Below the pieces are notes generated by a model. The model was given only the letters and a program-made list of their open reading frames with translations, was not told the DNA's origin and did no database searches. 59,686 nucleotides of DNA from an uncultured Bacteroides sp. (lineage in GTDB: Bacteria > Bacteroidota > Bacteroidia > Bacteroidales > Bacteroidaceae). Made by a program: the position numbers and the translations under genes. This document shows, one piece after another, positions 42,671 to 50,403 of this stretch (position 1 is its first letter; every line of letters begins with the position of its first letter). The stretch is taken from NCBI GenBank assembly GCA_949300425.1, contig CASGED010000079.1:1-59686 (forward strand), in the 5' to 3' direction.

Positions 42671-45073
42671 ATGATAAAGAAACATCTTTTAGTAGGAATA
42701 GCCTGTTGTTTATGGGGAATGAACGTGGCCGGACAGAGTACCCGATGGGACACAAAGGCTTGGGAAGCCCGCATCGCTCCCGATGGATGCCTGGAACGGT
42801 TGGTATTTAAAGGGAAAACGGGCAATGACACGGTGCCTTTCTTCCGCAGTGACGGACATGCCGGACCGTCTTTTTATGCCGTAACGGAAGGAAAGACCCG
42901 GATAGCGGAATGGGTGCCGGACGGGCGGCGTTCTTACCGTGCCGTGATAGATGACGTGGAGTGTAGACTGACGTATAAGTCTTGGCAAGGACAACCGGCC
43001 CTGGAAGTGACTTTGGTCAACCAAGGGCATGTACCTTTTCAACCTCAAAAGGCCGGCTTGCGCCTGGGCATAGATACGTATATGGAAAAATACCCCGACT
43101 GGTTTGGCAAGTATTTTCCTACGCTGATGCGGAACGAGAAAACACATTTCTTTGGTTATATGCAAACTCCTTCCGGGCATACGTTGGGCATTGTTTCCCT
43201 GCAACCGGTGGCTTCGTGGAGTGTAGATTACAACCGGGGGTATCAAGACCCGCCTCCTCATTGGTTCATGGGGCACCGCATCGAGTCGCTCAACCTGGAT
43301 TTGCTGAACGCGCTTCCGTTGCCGGAGCATCATCCGCAGGATTTGTGGACACTGGGGCAGGGGGAGGCCAAGAAATGGCTCATCGCTTTTGTGCGGGTGG
43401 AACAACCGGAGCTTTTAGAAGAAACCTTGCACCGGGTGTCCGGCTTGCCGATGCTCCGCATGGAGCAGACAACGTGCCGTCCGGGCGAGGAAATCTCTTT
43501 CGAAGTATTGGCGGACGAGGCAGATGCGGATGTCCGCGTATGGAATGACCGGCAGGAAGTCTTGCCGCTACGTTCAACGGCCTTACGGGGCGGGGGGTGG
43601 CGAGTAACCTGTACTTTGCCGGAAACAGGACTGTATACTGTCCGCGTGACGGCGGGAGGCAGGGAGGCAACGGGTGTCCTTTCCGCCCATGCTTCCTGGC
43701 GATGGACGTTGGAGCAGGCGCGCAAGGCGGCTTGGAAATATCATCAGAAAGCTACGTCGCACATCGAGAGCTGGTATGGTTTCCATTCAGCCTTCCTGGC
43801 GGCCAAGTATTTCCCGGATAAAGAGCTGGACGCCAAGTTGCGCCGACGTTTCGATTACCTTTTCCGCTTGTTGCACGACACGGTGAGGATGGAGCCGAAG
43901 TATTATGCTTCGCGTATCCAAAATACATCGGGCACCATCGGCCTGTTGGTAGATAAATATGAGGCATACGGTGATGAGGCCGATCTGGAGAAGGCTTCCC
44001 GCTTGGCTGACTGGCTGATGGACACGTGGCAGCGCGAGGACGGCGCTTACGTGAACCGGCAGACTGTTTATACCAGCGTGATTTATGTGGCCAAAAGCAT
44101 GTTGGAGTTGGTCATGGCGGAACGGGAATTGGGTCGGAAAGAAACGCGGTGGGCGGAAGCGGCGGAACGTCATTACCAATCGGCCAAGCGGGCCATTGAC
44201 CAGCTGGTGGCTTCACAAGGCGATTTTGAGACGGAGGGTGAGCTGACTTTTGAGGATGGCATGATATCTTGTTCGGCGTTGCAGATAGGGTTGTTGGGAT
44301 TGATGCAGCCGGACAAGGGGGCTCGCGGGCACTATGCGGACGCCATGCTCCGTATTCTGGAAAGCCATAATTGCCTGGCGCAGCTTCGTGTGCCCGACGC
44401 GCGGCGGCGCGGCGGTACGATGCGTTACTGGGAAGCGCAATACGATGTACAGATGTTGCCCAATATGTTCAACTCCCCGCACGGCTGGAGTGGCTGGCGT
44501 GCCTACGCCACTTACTATGCTTATCTGTTGACGGGCGATGAACAATGGCTGCGCCAGACGATGAATGCCATGGGAGCTTTTTCGCACCTGGTGGATTACC
44601 GTACGGGCGAGTTGCGTTGGGCTTTCGTGGTAGACCCTTATCTGCAAGTGAAGCAGGCGTGCAGTGCCGATACGCACGTGACGGAAGATTCCCTGAGTTT
44701 CGGTAATCCGCATCCGGAGCTATACGACACCCGCCGCTTTGTCATCGGCGAACAATATGTCAACATGATTAGCGACTGGCAGACGGTGAATACGCAGGAC
44801 AATGATGTACACGAATTGTTTAAGTTCATGGGCGAAGCCATGCTGGCCAACGCCTTTGTTTTGGAGCGTGCGGACGGTACGCTGGTAGGCTATAATTGCC
44901 AAGTGTTCCGGCAAGGCGATGTCTATCGGGTACGGGCGGATGAAAAGCAGATTGTCAATCTGCATTGTAACTTGAGGCGTGCCGCCCGGATATCGTTTGG
45001 CGGACAGGAAAAGAGTTTGCCGGAACACTATTCAGGTTGGGCTTTCGGCAGGGATATTTATCAAGGCGAGTAA
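42671..45073 (+). CDS. Secreted six-hairpin glycosidase-like enzyme
   Basis: Exported protein of 800 residues with signal MIKKHLLVGIACCLWGMNVAG. Residues about 25-330 are beta-rich (RWDTKAWEARIAPDGCLERL). From about residue 340 a long helical region has Trp/Tyr-rich repeats (WKYHQKATSHIESWYGFHSA, FEDGMISCSALQIGLLGL, WEAQYDVQMLPNMFNSPHGW) that fit an (alpha/alpha)6 toroid as in six-hairpin glycosidases and some polysaccharide lyases. A short beta domain ends the protein. I cannot assign a GH/PL family or catalytic residues. No susC/susD pair is nearby, so it is not in an obvious polysaccharide utilisation locus. Confidence 0.65.
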   Translation: MIKKHLLVGIACCLWGMNVAGQSTRWDTKAWEARIAPDGCLERLVFKGKTGNDTVPFFRSDGHAGPSFYAVTEGKTRIAEWVPDGRRSYRAVIDDVECRLTYKSWQGQPALEVTLVNQGHVPFQPQKAGLRLGIDTYMEKYPDWFGKYFPTLMRNEKTHFFGYMQTPSGHTLGIVSLQPVASWSVDYNRGYQDPPPHWFMGHRIESLNLDLLNALPLPEHHPQDLWTLGQGEAKKWLIAFVRVEQPELLEETLHRVSGLPMLRMEQTTCRPGEEISFEVLADEADADVRVWNDRQEVLPLRSTALRGGGWRVTCTLPETGLYTVRVTAGGREATGVLSAHASWRWTLEQARKAAWKYHQKATSHIESWYGFHSAFLAAKYFPDKELDAKLRRRFDYLFRLLHDTVRMEPKYYASRIQNTSGTIGLLVDKYEAYGDEADLEKASRLADWLMDTWQREDGAYVNRQTVYTSVIYVAKSMLELVMAERELGRKETRWAEAAERHYQSAKRAIDQLVASQGDFETEGELTFEDGMISCSALQIGLLGLMQPDKGARGHYADAMLRILESHNCLAQLRVPDARRRGGTMRYWEAQYDVQMLPNMFNSPHGWSGWRAYATYYAYLLTGDEQWLRQTMNAMGAFSHLVDYRTGELRWAFVVDPYLQVKQACSADTHVTEDSLSFGNPHPELYDTRRFVIGEQYVNMISDWQTVNTQDNDVHELFKFMGEAMLANAFVLERADGTLVGYNCQVFRQGDVYRVRADEKQIVNLHCNLRRAARISFGGQEKSLPEHYSGWAFGRDIYQGE

Positions 45074-45102
45074 TCTTTTTATGAATGTCCGCAATCTGAT
45101 TG

Positions 45103-45176
45103 TAGGAAAACGCAGTTATTGGCGGTGTTTTTTATAGGAAAACGCACCTGTTGTCCCTAAAAACATTATCTTTGCA
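45103..45176 (+). repeat. 32-bp repeats and shared promoter block, first copy
   Basis: TAGGAAAACGCA at 45103-45114 and 45135-45146 (32 bp apart). The second is followed by CACCTGTTGTCCCTAAAAAC and a -7 box TATCTTTG at 45167-45174. The block 45128-45176 is nearly identical to 45843-45892. Confidence 0.75.
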
Positions 45177-45180
45177 GTTA

Positions 45181-45210
45181 CGAAACGGCTGTTTCCGAAA
45201 TGGCTGTTTC
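45181..45210. repeat. Tandem 15-bp near-palindromic repeat in the leader
   Basis: CGAAACGGCTGTTTC followed directly by CGAAATGGCTGTTTC, each with GAAAC/GTTTC arms, just downstream of the promoter of the ATPase pseudogene. Confidence 0.6.
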
Positions 45211-45239
45211 GGAACTTGCAAGAGGAAAGGGTAAAAGAT

Positions 45240-45777
45240 ATGAGATTTTTTGACAGGACAGAAGATATCGCTTCCCTGCGCGAGATACGCGGAAAGGCCA
45301 AAGACAATGCCCAATTCACTGTAGTGACGGGGCGGCGTCGCATTGGCAAGACCTCCCTTGTGTGGAAAGCATACGAAGACGAATCTATCCTTTATTTTTT
45401 TGTCGCCCGCAAAGCCGAAGGGGACTTGTGTGAGGATTATCTCGATCTATTCCATGATGACAAAGATATTTGGGGACAAGAAAGAACCGCTGTATAACAG
45501 GCAGACACACTTCATGACCGTGCGCCCGTTCACCCCGGTCGTGCTGAAAGAAATCCTCGCGGAATACCATCCCAGCTACACGGCGGAATACCTGTTGGCT
45601 TTGTACGCTTTTACGGGAGGTGTAGCGAAGTATGTGCAACTACTCGTGGACGCAGGAGTAACGACCAAGGTAGCCATGCTCAATCACATCATAAAGGCCG
45701 CCATCTTCCTGCGCGCCACAGGTGGGTTCAAGGGATATGCCCTCTCTTACAGAGGCTTGTCAATGGATGATATGTAG
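45240..45777 (+). pseudogene. P-loop ATPase (DUF234-associated type), internally deleted
   Basis: From ATG 45240: MRFFDRTEDIASLREIRGKA, then Walker A TVVTGRRRIGKTSLV and YFFVARKAEGDLCEDY. At about 45430-45450 the sequence continues in another frame as SIYSMMTKIFGDKKEPLYNR, THFMTVRPFTPVVLKEILAE and FTGGVAKYVQLLVDAG, which belongs about 100 residues further on in intact proteins; the Walker B segment is missing. It stops at 45777 after a short unrelated-looking tail, so the C-terminal half (helix-turn-helix and nuclease-like DUF234 part) is gone too. Intact relatives are about 450 residues. The promoter block is well preserved. Confidence 0.78.
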
Positions 45778-45784
45778 GCGTTTT

Positions 45785-45892
45785 CCGTAAAACGCAGTTT
45801 TTTGATGCCTGTTTTTATAGGAAAACGCAGTTTTTTGGGGTGTTTTTTTATAGGAAAACGCACCTGTTGTCCCTAAAAATATTATATTTGCA
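45785..45892 (+). repeat. 33-bp repeats and shared promoter block, second copy
   Basis: TAGGAAAACGCA-type units at 45785-45796 (variant), 45818-45829 and 45851-45862, spaced 33 bp. The last is followed by CACCTGTTGTCCCTAAAAAT and a -7 box TATATTTG at 45883-45890, as in the first copy. Confidence 0.78.
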
Positions 45893-45915
45893 CCCAACCA
45901 ATAGGCTATAATGCT

Positions 45916-47274
45916 ATGTTATACAGGAAAATTTCGAAGCGGATTGAAACGTATCTTTCATCGGATTCTGACCGGATGTTGTTGATTGACGGTGCCAGAC
46001 AGATTGGCAAGTCATACATTGTCCGTTGGGTGGGTCAGAAAATGTTCCCGAACTATATTGAAATAAATATGGAGGAGGACAAATTGGGTGATAGAATCTT
46101 TGCCGATGCCAAGACAACCAAGGATTTTTATATGGCGCTAAGTGTGGTAGCGGGCGACAAAATGAAAGACAAAGAGAACACCCTTGTTTTTATAGATGAG
46201 ATTCAGGCTTATGACCATCTTCTCACTCTTGTGAAATTCTTGATGAGAGATAAAAAGTTCACGTATATAGCCAGTGGCTCGCTGCTGGGGGTGACATTAA
46301 AGAATACGCAGTCCGTCCCCATTGGAAGTTTAGATATAGAACACATGTACCCGATGGACTTTGAGGAGTTCCTTTATGCTAACGGTGTGGGCGAAATGGT
46401 CGTTGAGTCGATGCGGGATAGTTTCATGAACAACCAAGCATTGTCCGATGCGCTGCACAACAAAATGATGGATTTCTTTAAGAAATATCTGTTGGTAGGT
46501 GGTCTGCCAAAGGCTGTCGAAACATTTGTGGAGAGTCGTAATGTAGTTGAGTTCCGGTCTGTTCAGAAAGAAGCGTATGATTTATATGGAGTGGATGCGA
46601 CTAAGTATGAAGAGGAGCACCCTAAAAAATTAAAGATACGTCGTATCTTCGACATGATACCGTCAAATCTTGAGAATAAAAAGAAGCGAGTAGTTATTAA
46701 AGACATTGAGGACAAGAGTTGGAAACGGGCGAATGACTATTTGGATGAATTTGACTATCTCATTTCAGCCGGTGTTGCATTGGAAGTGAAGGCTATCAGT
46801 ACGCCTACCTATCCATTGGTTGAGAATAGTGGAAAGAATTTGATAAAGCTCTATCTGAATGATGTCGGTATATTGTCCGGCATCTTCTATCGCAATAATA
46901 TCAGGGCTGTGATGTCCGATATAAGAAGCATAAATCTTGGCTCGGTATATGAGACGGTTGTAGCCCAAGAGTTGAAGGCTCATGGTTATAACCTCTATTA
47001 CTATGACAATAAGAAGAACGGCGAAGTGGATTATTTGATTGATGATGCCGACAACCTGTCCAATATCCCTATCGAAGTTAAGTCAGGAAAGGATTACACC
47101 GTTCATAGCGCTTTGGATAAATTTATGTCGAACGATGAGTATCATATCCAAAGAGCCTATGTGTTATCGAATGAGCAGAGGGTCTATACAGAAAAGGGCA
47201 TCACGTATATCCCAATTTACTATATTATGTTTTTCCAAAATGTTTCCCATGTGGTAGAGCAGTTTTTGGACTGA
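45916..47274 (+). CDS. AAA ATPase with DUF4143 domain
   Basis: P-loop ATPase of 452 residues. Walker A DGARQIGKSYIV (GARQIGKS at 26-33) and Walker B NTLVFIDEIQAYD near residues 90-100, followed by YIASGSLLGV (sensor 1 region) place it in the AAA_14 group. Residues about 200-400 carry DUF4143, ending in a nuclease-like segment LYYYDNKKNGEVDYLIDDAD then IPIEVKSGK, which resembles the E-V-D..I..E.K core of PD-(D/E)XK nucleases. Such genes are common in Bacteroidales and seem mobile or defence-like, but their role is not established. ATG 45911 is out of frame. It shares its promoter block with the broken ATPase upstream. Confidence 0.88.
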   Translation: MLYRKISKRIETYLSSDSDRMLLIDGARQIGKSYIVRWVGQKMFPNYIEINMEEDKLGDRIFADAKTTKDFYMALSVVAGDKMKDKENTLVFIDEIQAYDHLLTLVKFLMRDKKFTYIASGSLLGVTLKNTQSVPIGSLDIEHMYPMDFEEFLYANGVGEMVVESMRDSFMNNQALSDALHNKMMDFFKKYLLVGGLPKAVETFVESRNVVEFRSVQKEAYDLYGVDATKYEEEHPKKLKIRRIFDMIPSNLENKKKRVVIKDIEDKSWKRANDYLDEFDYLISAGVALEVKAISTPTYPLVENSGKNLIKLYLNDVGILSGIFYRNNIRAVMSDIRSINLGSVYETVVAQELKAHGYNLYYYDNKKNGEVDYLIDDADNLSNIPIEVKSGKDYTVHSALDKFMSNDEYHIQRAYVLSNEQRVYTEKGITYIPIYYIMFFQNVSHVVEQFLD

Positions 47275-47324
47275 CTGTTTGGGGGGCTGCGTTATTGTCC
47301 TCCTGCTGTATGGACGCGTAAAGA

Positions 47325-47375
47325 ACTACAGCCCGATTTATGCGGATTCGAATCCCCATAAAGTAGTGCTGTAGT
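47325..47375. repeat. Nested palindrome downstream of the ATPase gene
   Basis: Outer arms ACTACAGC (47325-47332) and GCTGTAGT (47368-47375) enclose a 26-bp palindrome 47337-47362 (TTTATGCGGATTC / GAATCCCCATAAA) with 12 of 13 pairs. Possible terminator or cruciform; GATTCGAATCC resembles a tRNA T-loop but no tRNA folds around it. Confidence 0.65.
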
Positions 47376-47398
47376 CTTCATTCAAGAGGACTCAAGTA

Positions 47399-47986
47399 TC
47401 ACTCCCAGCCTGAGGTAACAAGACAAAATGTCGCGTCACGTATAACCAAACTGTCCATCGGATTGTCTCGATTGTACAAGATGCCTTCCATTGCACCGGC
47501 AATATAAGGGGCATGACCATAAGGCGAAGTTGTAATTAACTTGCCTAAAGAGACTTTAAACGGACGATTAGATTTCGGAATATATTCTTTCTCAACCGTG
47601 TTAAAGGCTATAGCTGACTCCGTATTATAAAAACGTCCCCCCTCAATGTCATATCTCCCCAATACTAAAGGAGACAGTTGCATACTTAATGAAGGAGCAT
47701 TCTTAAAGGATTTGTGATAATCATCAATAAAAATCACACGCCAACTATAGGCAAGAAAGGTATCGCCCTTCCACGTTAAAGTCGAAGTATAATCTATCCG
47801 CTTATCGTGCGCTACATTTTGTTCTATGCAAACGTATTCATCATTGAGATACCCACGAAAATAACTGTACACAGGTAACGGCTCTTCCATAGTAGGTGCA
47901 TTGTCCTCACTGCATGAGCTTATAAAAAGACATGCAAGCAGCATCGCTCCTAAGCACTCAATGCAATTTAATAGTTTTGCAATCAT
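47399..47986 (-). CDS. Lipoprotein of unknown function
   Basis: Protein of 195 residues. The N-terminus MIAKLLNCIECLGAMLLACL then FISSCSEDN gives a lipobox Cys at 25. The mature part is beta-rich (YSYFRGYLNDEYVCIEQNV, TWKGDTFLAYSWRVIF) and recalls Bacteroides DUF5025-like lipoproteins, but I am not certain. It has its own promoter whose -33 box is inside an inverted-repeat element (48031-48176), so it is transcribed separately from the lipoprotein gene upstream. Confidence 0.65.
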   Translation of the reverse strand: MIAKLLNCIECLGAMLLACLFISSCSEDNAPTMEEPLPVYSYFRGYLNDEYVCIEQNVAHDKRIDYTSTLTWKGDTFLAYSWRVIFIDDYHKSFKNAPSLSMQLSPLVLGRYDIEGGRFYNTESAIAFNTVEKEYIPKSNRPFKVSLGKLITTSPYGHAPYIAGAMEGILYNRDNPMDSLVIRDATFCLVTSGWE

Positions 47987-48019
47987 AATCTTTTTATTGT
48001 TTTAAGTGTTAAGATGAGG

Positions 48020-48050
48020 CAAAGTTAAAATAAATAAGTAAGTGTACAAA
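48020..48050 (-). promoter_or_regulatory. Promoter of the 47399-47986 lipoprotein gene
   Basis: Minus-strand TTTG (48050-48047), 19-bp spacer, TAACTTTG (48027-48020). The -33 box and most of the spacer lie in the left arm of the foldback element. Confidence 0.7.
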
Positions 48051-48176
48051 ATTAAGTGATAATTTAGCGCACGGAGTACGTAGTTACGAGCTACGAGTCA
48101 CTGCGTACGGACGTAACTGGTAAGCGGGGCAATGCCCCGCTGAATTATTTAATAATTTTGTACATTTACTTATTTA
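48031..48176. mobile_element. 146-bp foldback (MITE-like) element
   Basis: Terminal arms of 36 bp, 48031-48066 and 48141-48176, are inverted with about 30 matching positions (TAAATAAGTAA.TGTACAAAATTA). Inside are AGTTACG/CGTAACT arms (48082-48116) and a perfect GCGGGGC/GCCCCGC hairpin (48124-48140). It has no coding capacity. Target-site duplication not evident. The layered symmetry suggests a miniature transposable element or a structured RNA. Confidence 0.6.
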
Positions 48177-48182
48177 AGGTGA

Positions 48183-49799
48183 TTAGTAGCTGGTCTCTGT
48201 AGGGAGAAGAGTGACCATAACGTCCCCCGAGCTGGCACTAAATAGAGAATAAGTATTACTACCAGCTGAAGTAACTATCACCGGGTCGTAGAAATAGAAA
48301 CTCAAAGTTCCCAAATCATCTGAACCAACTTTCCTTGTATATGTCATGACACTGGTTTCAGAATGTGTAGAAGAAAAACCATAACCCAATTTAGATGATA
48401 AATTAATCTCCCCAGCGTCGCCTCCACCGTCTAAAGAGAAGTCCGCTTTATTGGCATATTCGTTTACGATTGTTTTCTGAATTGTGTTCTCGCCTTCAGC
48501 ATCTACTTCGTAAACCGCCATGTGAATAGAAAGCGATTGTTGGGACAAATCCCATGGATTGGTAAAAACTAAATTATGAGATTTGTTTGTATCAATAAAT
48601 TCTGGATAAACCCACTTAGAGACCAAGTTATCAGGATCCGTAGTATAAGTATTTGTAGCGCGATGGAACCAAGTTTTATTGTTGTGATGAATATGAATCT
48701 GAGTCAAAGCAAATAAATCACTCGGTTTGCAAGAAAGATGTATCTTCTTTTCCATTCCATCTTTATTCCCTTCCACAGAAACGCAAGAGACGAATTCTAT
48801 CTCAAAAGCACCATCCGTCCAAATTCGCTCCAAGATTTCTTCTTTTGTATAATAGTTTTCCTTCTTGCTAAAAGATTCTACTAATTCGGGATCCTTCTCA
48901 TCATCGCTTATTACCATAAAGGCAGTGCCATTGATTTTAAAACGGTAAAGTTTCTCTCTGATTTTCTTATTCAGCGTTCCCGGTTTGTTTTCTTTCGTAA
49001 TGCCATAGTAAATGTAGTCTCTTTGGCAAGCAGAAGGAACATCTTTAAATTCATAATAAGCCTTTACAAGAGGATCATCTGAGTTTAATTGTATCCAACT
49101 CGCAGATTCTCCCGGTACAGGTTCCACTACTTGGTCGAATTCCGAATCACGTGTTTGAGGATGCTTGCTACCGTCATAGGCATCACTGATAAACTCATAT
49201 CCCACACCATCTACTGTACGGGTAGCCGCATTGTTCACACGTAAACGTTCGTTATTCTTAATAACCAAGCAAGGAAAACCTGGAACTTCACCCACCGGCA
49301 ATTGCCCGATGTTCTCGCCATTCGCATACAATGAGTTGGTTTCATCGTTGCGGCAAAATACGGCTACTTCATTACTGCTGGTATCCCAGTTTTGGGCATT
49401 GAATTCCCAGAAAAGAGTTAAATCCGGAACAAGGATGTTCAACAAAGGTTGCGATTTTTCGATGGCCTTCAATTCCTCCTCACTGCAATAGGACAACAGA
49501 ATGTTGCGGAAAGTTTGCGCACCGGTTCCCGGAACAATTTTGTCCTTTACGAAAGGATAGAACACATCGTTGTCGTTGTCAAAGCGTGACAAGGCTTCTT
49601 TTCTGATGAATTGGCGCACTTCCTCACTCTCAGCAACAGCTTTTGACAGAATCTCTGCAAACTTGGTTTGCGCTTCAGCCGTAGTTAACTCAACCTGTAC
49701 AGGTACATCGACAGGATTTTCTTCGACAAACAGATTGTCGTCTTGCGTACACGAAAACATCAATAACGCGCACGCAACAGTGCATAATACTTTTTTCAT
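48183..49799 (-). CDS. Large lipoprotein of unknown function
   Basis: Lipoprotein of 538 residues with signal MKKVLCTVACALLMFSC (lipobox Cys17). Residues 30-130 are helical (LTTAEAQTKFAEILSKAVAE); the C-terminal half is beta-rich with CVSVEGNKDGMEKKIHLSCK and a final block TSAGSNTYSLFSASSGDVMV. I do not recognise the family beyond a general Bacteroides surface lipoprotein. It lies 33 bp after the DUF3244 gene and is probably in one transcript with it, downstream of a TPR regulator. Confidence 0.75.
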   Translation of the reverse strand: MKKVLCTVACALLMFSCTQDDNLFVEENPVDVPVQVELTTAEAQTKFAEILSKAVAESEEVRQFIRKEALSRFDNDNDVFYPFVKDKIVPGTGAQTFRNILLSYCSEEELKAIEKSQPLLNILVPDLTLFWEFNAQNWDTSSNEVAVFCRNDETNSLYANGENIGQLPVGEVPGFPCLVIKNNERLRVNNAATRTVDGVGYEFISDAYDGSKHPQTRDSEFDQVVEPVPGESASWIQLNSDDPLVKAYYEFKDVPSACQRDYIYYGITKENKPGTLNKKIREKLYRFKINGTAFMVISDDEKDPELVESFSKKENYYTKEEILERIWTDGAFEIEFVSCVSVEGNKDGMEKKIHLSCKPSDLFALTQIHIHHNNKTWFHRATNTYTTDPDNLVSKWVYPEFIDTNKSHNLVFTNPWDLSQQSLSIHMAVYEVDAEGENTIQKTIVNEYANKADFSLDGGGDAGEINLSSKLGYGFSSTHSETSVMTYTRKVGSDDLGTLSFYFYDPVIVTSAGSNTYSLFSASSGDVMVTLLPTETSY

Positions 49800-49832
49800 G
49801 CGATTAGTTTTTTAAGTTGTTAGTTTTTTATT

Positions 49833-50237
49833 TTAGATTTCGAAATCTCCACTTAAGCAAATACTGCCATACGTTATTTCTAATGTATAGCTTCCTTCAC
49901 CTATATTTAAAGGCAAAGCCATATCTTCACCTGAAAAGAGGGTTACGTTCACTTTATACATTACATTGTTCCACTCATCTTTTATTGTAATCGTTGCATC
50001 CTCTATCGACATACGGGAATTTAGATAAAGGTTTTCTAAGTCATGAGAGGCGGTGATGGGGATAAAGAAAGGAGAACGTTTTTCTCTACCTACCCCATCT
50101 CGAACATAAGGGCTAACTTTTAAATGAATTATACTCTCTAATCTATGCTCTGTTTCTACCACCATCTCAAAAGGCTTATTCATAGAAACAGAAGGCATAC
50201 ATACACACAATAATAATACTGCTAAAATTTGTTTCAT
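49833..50237 (-). CDS. DUF3244 family exported protein
   Basis: Protein of 134 residues with signal MKQILAVLLLCVCMPSVSM. The mature part is a single beta-sandwich-like domain: LYLNSRMSIEDATITIKDEW, VMYKVNVTLFSGEDMALPLN, then GEGSYTLEITYGSICLSGDF at the end, the DUF3244 pattern. Members are small periplasmic or surface proteins in Bacteroidales of unknown role. A -7 box TATTTTTG (minus strand, 50277-50270) lies 33 bp upstream of the start. Confidence 0.8.
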   Translation of the reverse strand: MKQILAVLLLCVCMPSVSMNKPFEMVVETEHRLESIIHLKVSPYVRDGVGREKRSPFFIPITASHDLENLYLNSRMSIEDATITIKDEWNNVMYKVNVTLFSGEDMALPLNIGEGSYTLEITYGSICLSGDFEI

Positions 50238-50403
50238 ATCGCTTATAATTTAAGAATGAATTTATACCGCAAAAATAGTGAGGTACTATGAAACAGAGTA
50301 TAAAAAGAAGTACGCAAAAAATACGCATTTTCCCGTGCGTACTTTCTGCGTACCTAAATAAATTCCAAACAATCTATCTATTAAGAAGTTAAGATGCGTA
50401 CTT

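Noticed and set aside
47340-47362. tRNA 3' end
   Set aside because: Only a T-loop-like GATTCGAATCC is present; no acceptor, D or anticodon arms can be formed.
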